From Candidatus Aerophobota bacterium (GTDB lineage Bacteria; Aerophobota; Aerophobia; Aerophobales; B3-G15), in contig JACUUP010000081.1 of assembly GCA_014859225.1 (NCBI GenBank), forward strand, positions 1 through 6,825: DNA of 6,825 bases. The letters run 5' to 3'. The position numbers were made by a program, and so were the translations under genes. Of this stretch, positions 4,819 to 6,825 are shown in pieces. The notes under the pieces were generated by a model that was given only the letters and a program-made list of their open reading frames with translations, was not told the origin of the DNA and searched no databases. Numbering within the stretch: the first letter of the stretch is position 1; the number at the start of each line of letters is the position of its first letter.

Positions 4819-6825
4819 TTATACAGAAAGAGCACTGGTACTTTGATAAAATTTCTTTACATACTCTTTCACCATTCTGCGGGCACTAAAAAGATGAGCG
4901 GTGCTTTTTATCGCCTCTTTCATTATTCTTACCCATTCACGAGGAATTCCATCTTCATCTACCTTGTAGTAGGTGGGAATCACCTGATTTTCTATAATGT
5001 TGTAAATTGTCTTTGCGTCTAAAACATCTTTGCTTTCCGTGTTTTCCTTTCCAAAAGCCCAGCCATTTTTGCCGTTAAACCCCTCAACCCACCACCCATC
5101 CAGGATGCTAAGATGAGGCACACCGTTGAGTGTGGCTTTCATTCCACTTGTTCCAGATGCCTCAAAAGGTGGCAAAGGGTTGTTGAGCCATACATCAACT
5201 CCATGTACCATATACTGGGCAAGCTGCTCATCGTAATCCTCTACAAATGCTATGCGGCCACCAAAGGAAGCATCCTCTGCTACTTTGAACACCTCCTGCA
5301 GAAGTTTTTTACCGGGATTATCGTCAGGATGGGCTTTACCGGCAAAGATGAGCTGGAGAGGTTTCCACCTATCACGCACAATCTTTTTGAGTCGTTCTAT
5401 ATCCTGCAGAATGAGCGCTGCCCTTTTGTAGGTAGCAAATCTTCGGGCAAACCCAATTGTGAGAACATCCGGGTCAAGAAGCACCCCTGCTCCAAGAATA
5501 ATGCGAGGGTCTGCACCTTCTCTCAACCTCTGCCTTGCCCTGGCTCTTATCCTTGTTATTAATTTCATCTTGAGCCAGTAGTGAGTTTTCCAGAGCTGCT
5601 TATCAGGGATATTATCAATAAGCTCCCATATATCCTGATTATCGTGACTCTTCAGCCAGTCAGAGCCAAGGTAGCGGTTAAAAAGAAACTCCATGCGCGG
5701 TTCTATCCAGCTGGGAACATGCACACCATTGGTGATGTGGTCAATGGGAACCTTATCCTCCGGCACATCCGGCCAGAGAGAGTGCCACATTCTGCGAGTT
5801 ATCTTTCCATGCCTTTTACTCACAGCATTGCGGCAGGCAGACATTCGCAGAGCAAAGCAGGTCATATTGAAACCCGCCTCAGGTTCTTCAGGGTTTATCC
5901 CCAGTTGAAAAAAGGGTTCTCTATCCATTTTTAAAGCTTCCCAGTAAGAGCTAAAGTATTTATCCATCAAAAAGAAGGGAAATATATGAGAGCCTGCTGA
6001 AACCGGTGTATGCGTGGTAAATACAGTTGTTTTTCTGACCTCATCAGAGGCTTCCTTATAACTTGCACCTTTTTCTACTTTTTCTCTGATTCGCTCAAAA
6101 ATTGCAAAGGCGGGATAATCCTCATTCAAATGAAGGAGCGAGTATTTTATTCCAAGAGTATTTAAAAGTCTGATTCCGCCCATTCCAATAACAATTTGCT
6201 GCCTCAAGCGCTGTTCTGCATCTCCAGCATAAAGACGTGCTGAGATATCTCTGTTCCAGGGCTCATTTATCTGGATATCTGTGTCTAAAAGGTACAAAGA
6301 TACCCTGCCAATGTGAATCTTCCATACCGCAAAGTGAATGGGAGGCTTTACAAAGGGAACCTGAACCACTAAAGGCTTTTTTTTCTCGTTGAGCATAACA
6401 GATACCGGGGCATTTTCCCTATCCAGAGGTTGCTCCTCGCTCATCTGCCACCCATCCAGAGTGATTCTCTGGCGCAGATACCCTTGAGGATACATGAATC
6501 CCACCCCAACAACAGGCACTCCCAGGTCGCTACATTCTTTAAGAAAATCTCCTGATAGAAAACCAAGTCCTCCTGCGTAGAAGGGAAGAGAGTGGTGCAA
6601 TCCATACTCTGCAGAAAAATAGGCAACAGGTGCTGTTTCCACATTAGCCATATTTTCCTGAAACCAGGTCTTCTCCAGGCTCATATCTTCTTTGAATTTT
6701 CTCATAACCGTCTCATAATGTTCCAGAAAATCAGGGTCCTTTGCCGCAGTGCTGAAAGTTTCCTCATCCACCATATTAAGAGTTTTGACAGGATTGTGTA
6801 GACTTATCTTCCAGGCAGGACGACT
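4819..6825 (-). CDS. glgP: Alpha-glucan (glycogen/maltodextrin) phosphorylase, GT35 family, 5' end outside window
   Basis: A pyridoxal-phosphate enzyme releasing glucose 1-phosphate from alpha-1,4-glucans. The frame stays open to the right edge (668 codons). The ATG at 6774 is probably internal, because the 17 codons before it already match the family N-terminal region (HNPV after a Trp). The real start is beyond the window. Ordered family motifs are AYFSAEYGLHHSLPFYAGGL, GDFLKECSDLGVP, HLNEDYPAF, FTTHTPVSAGSHIF, HITNGVHVPSWIEP, GFARRFATYKRA, FAGKAHPDD and EASGTSGMKATLNG. The last carries the cofactor lysine (codon 5137-5139). The tail, ending MVKEYVKKFYQS, is the normal C-terminus. It belongs to the shorter GlgP-like subfamily typical of thermophiles and anaerobes, not the long E. 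coli/muscle type. All catalytic motifs look intact. It probably acts in storage-glucan breakdown. Confidence 0.94.
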   Translation of the reverse strand, partial: SRPAWKISLHNPVKTLNMVDEETFSTAAKDPDFLEHYETVMRKFKEDMSLEKTWFQENMANVETAPVAYFSAEYGLHHSLPFYAGGLGFLSGDFLKECSDLGVPVVGVGFMYPQGYLRQRITLDGWQMSEEQPLDRENAPVSVMLNEKKKPLVVQVPFVKPPIHFAVWKIHIGRVSLYLLDTDIQINEPWNRDISARLYAGDAEQRLRQQIVIGMGGIRLLNTLGIKYSLLHLNEDYPAFAIFERIREKVEKGASYKEASDEVRKTTVFTTHTPVSAGSHIFPFFLMDKYFSSYWEALKMDREPFFQLGINPEEPEAGFNMTCFALRMSACRNAVSKRHGKITRRMWHSLWPDVPEDKVPIDHITNGVHVPSWIEPRMEFLFNRYLGSDWLKSHDNQDIWELIDNIPDKQLWKTHYWLKMKLITRIRARARQRLREGADPRIILGAGVLLDPDVLTIGFARRFATYKRAALILQDIERLKKIVRDRWKPLQLIFAGKAHPDDNPGKKLLQEVFKVAEDASFGGRIAFVEDYDEQLAQYMVHGVDVWLNNPLPPFEASGTSGMKATLNGVPHLSILDGWWVEGFNGKNGWAFGKENTESKDVLDAKTIYNIIENQVIPTYYKVDEDGIPREWVRIMKEAIKSTAHLFSARRMVKEYVKKFYQSTSALSV

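Noticed and set aside
4805-4822. Hairpin-like CTC-AAAA-GAG followed by a T run on the plus strand
   Set aside because: The stem is only 3-4 bp and in the wrong orientation for the flanking minus-strand genes, so it is not called a terminator.
4766-4846. A 26-codon plus-strand ORF (MDYFQIAKF...) preceded by a purine-rich GGAAGTGGG
   Set aside because: It overlaps the 3' end of the phosphorylase gene, is very short and has no recognisable motif or promoter; probably chance.
5113-5934. Plus-strand open frames of 149 and 117 codons inside the phosphorylase region
   Set aside because: They lie antisense to a gene with continuous family motifs and their translations resemble no protein; shadows of its codon use.

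Overview
This is a gene-dense stretch of a moderately AT-rich bacterial genome. Several minus-strand genes have good Shine-Dalgarno sites (AGGAGG before the NifX-like gene, AAGGAGA before the MerR gene), and sigma70-like promoters can be read in the intergenic gaps. The two ATPases carrying four 4Fe-4S motifs between them, the dinitrogenase-cofactor-type protein and the Cys-rich MerR regulator point to an anaerobe. The sequence does not allow a confident phylum.

Layout. (1) Positions 3-332 (+) hold the 3' part of a FecCD/BtuC-type ABC permease, followed with no real gap by its ATPase at 334-1092 (+). This is the end of an iron-siderophore, haem or cobalamin importer operon that begins left of the window. 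The permease appears to have lost its middle: the TM2 motif near the family's N-terminus is joined directly to the C-terminal third. (2) Converging on it from the right is a four-gene minus-strand operon reading MerR regulator (3237-3653), MinD/Mrp-like ATPase with an inserted di-cluster ferredoxin (2365-3222), a paralogous ATPase of the same design (1490-2368), and a small NifX/NifB-type protein (1103-1471). The spacings are 14 bp, a 4-bp ATGA overlap and 18 bp, so one transcript is likely. Its probable promoter lies at 3679-3706. (3) A site-2-protease-family membrane metalloprotease (3759-4625, -) has its own apparent promoter. (4) A bacterial/archaeal-type alpha-glucan phosphorylase (4819 to the right edge, -) is open at its 5' end.

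How the genes may work together. The ATPase pair plus NifX-like protein resembles the gene set around the 'orange protein' (ORP) of Desulfovibrio, in which two MinD-type ferredoxin ATPases accompany a NifX-family protein that binds a Mo-Cu sulfide cluster. By inference the operon here assembles, carries or inserts a metal-sulfur cofactor, or uses one in ATP-dependent positioning. It would be controlled by a MerR protein whose tail has seven Cys and could itself sense metal or redox state. The protease and phosphorylase look like unrelated housekeeping neighbours (membrane proteolysis; glycogen or maltodextrin breakdown).
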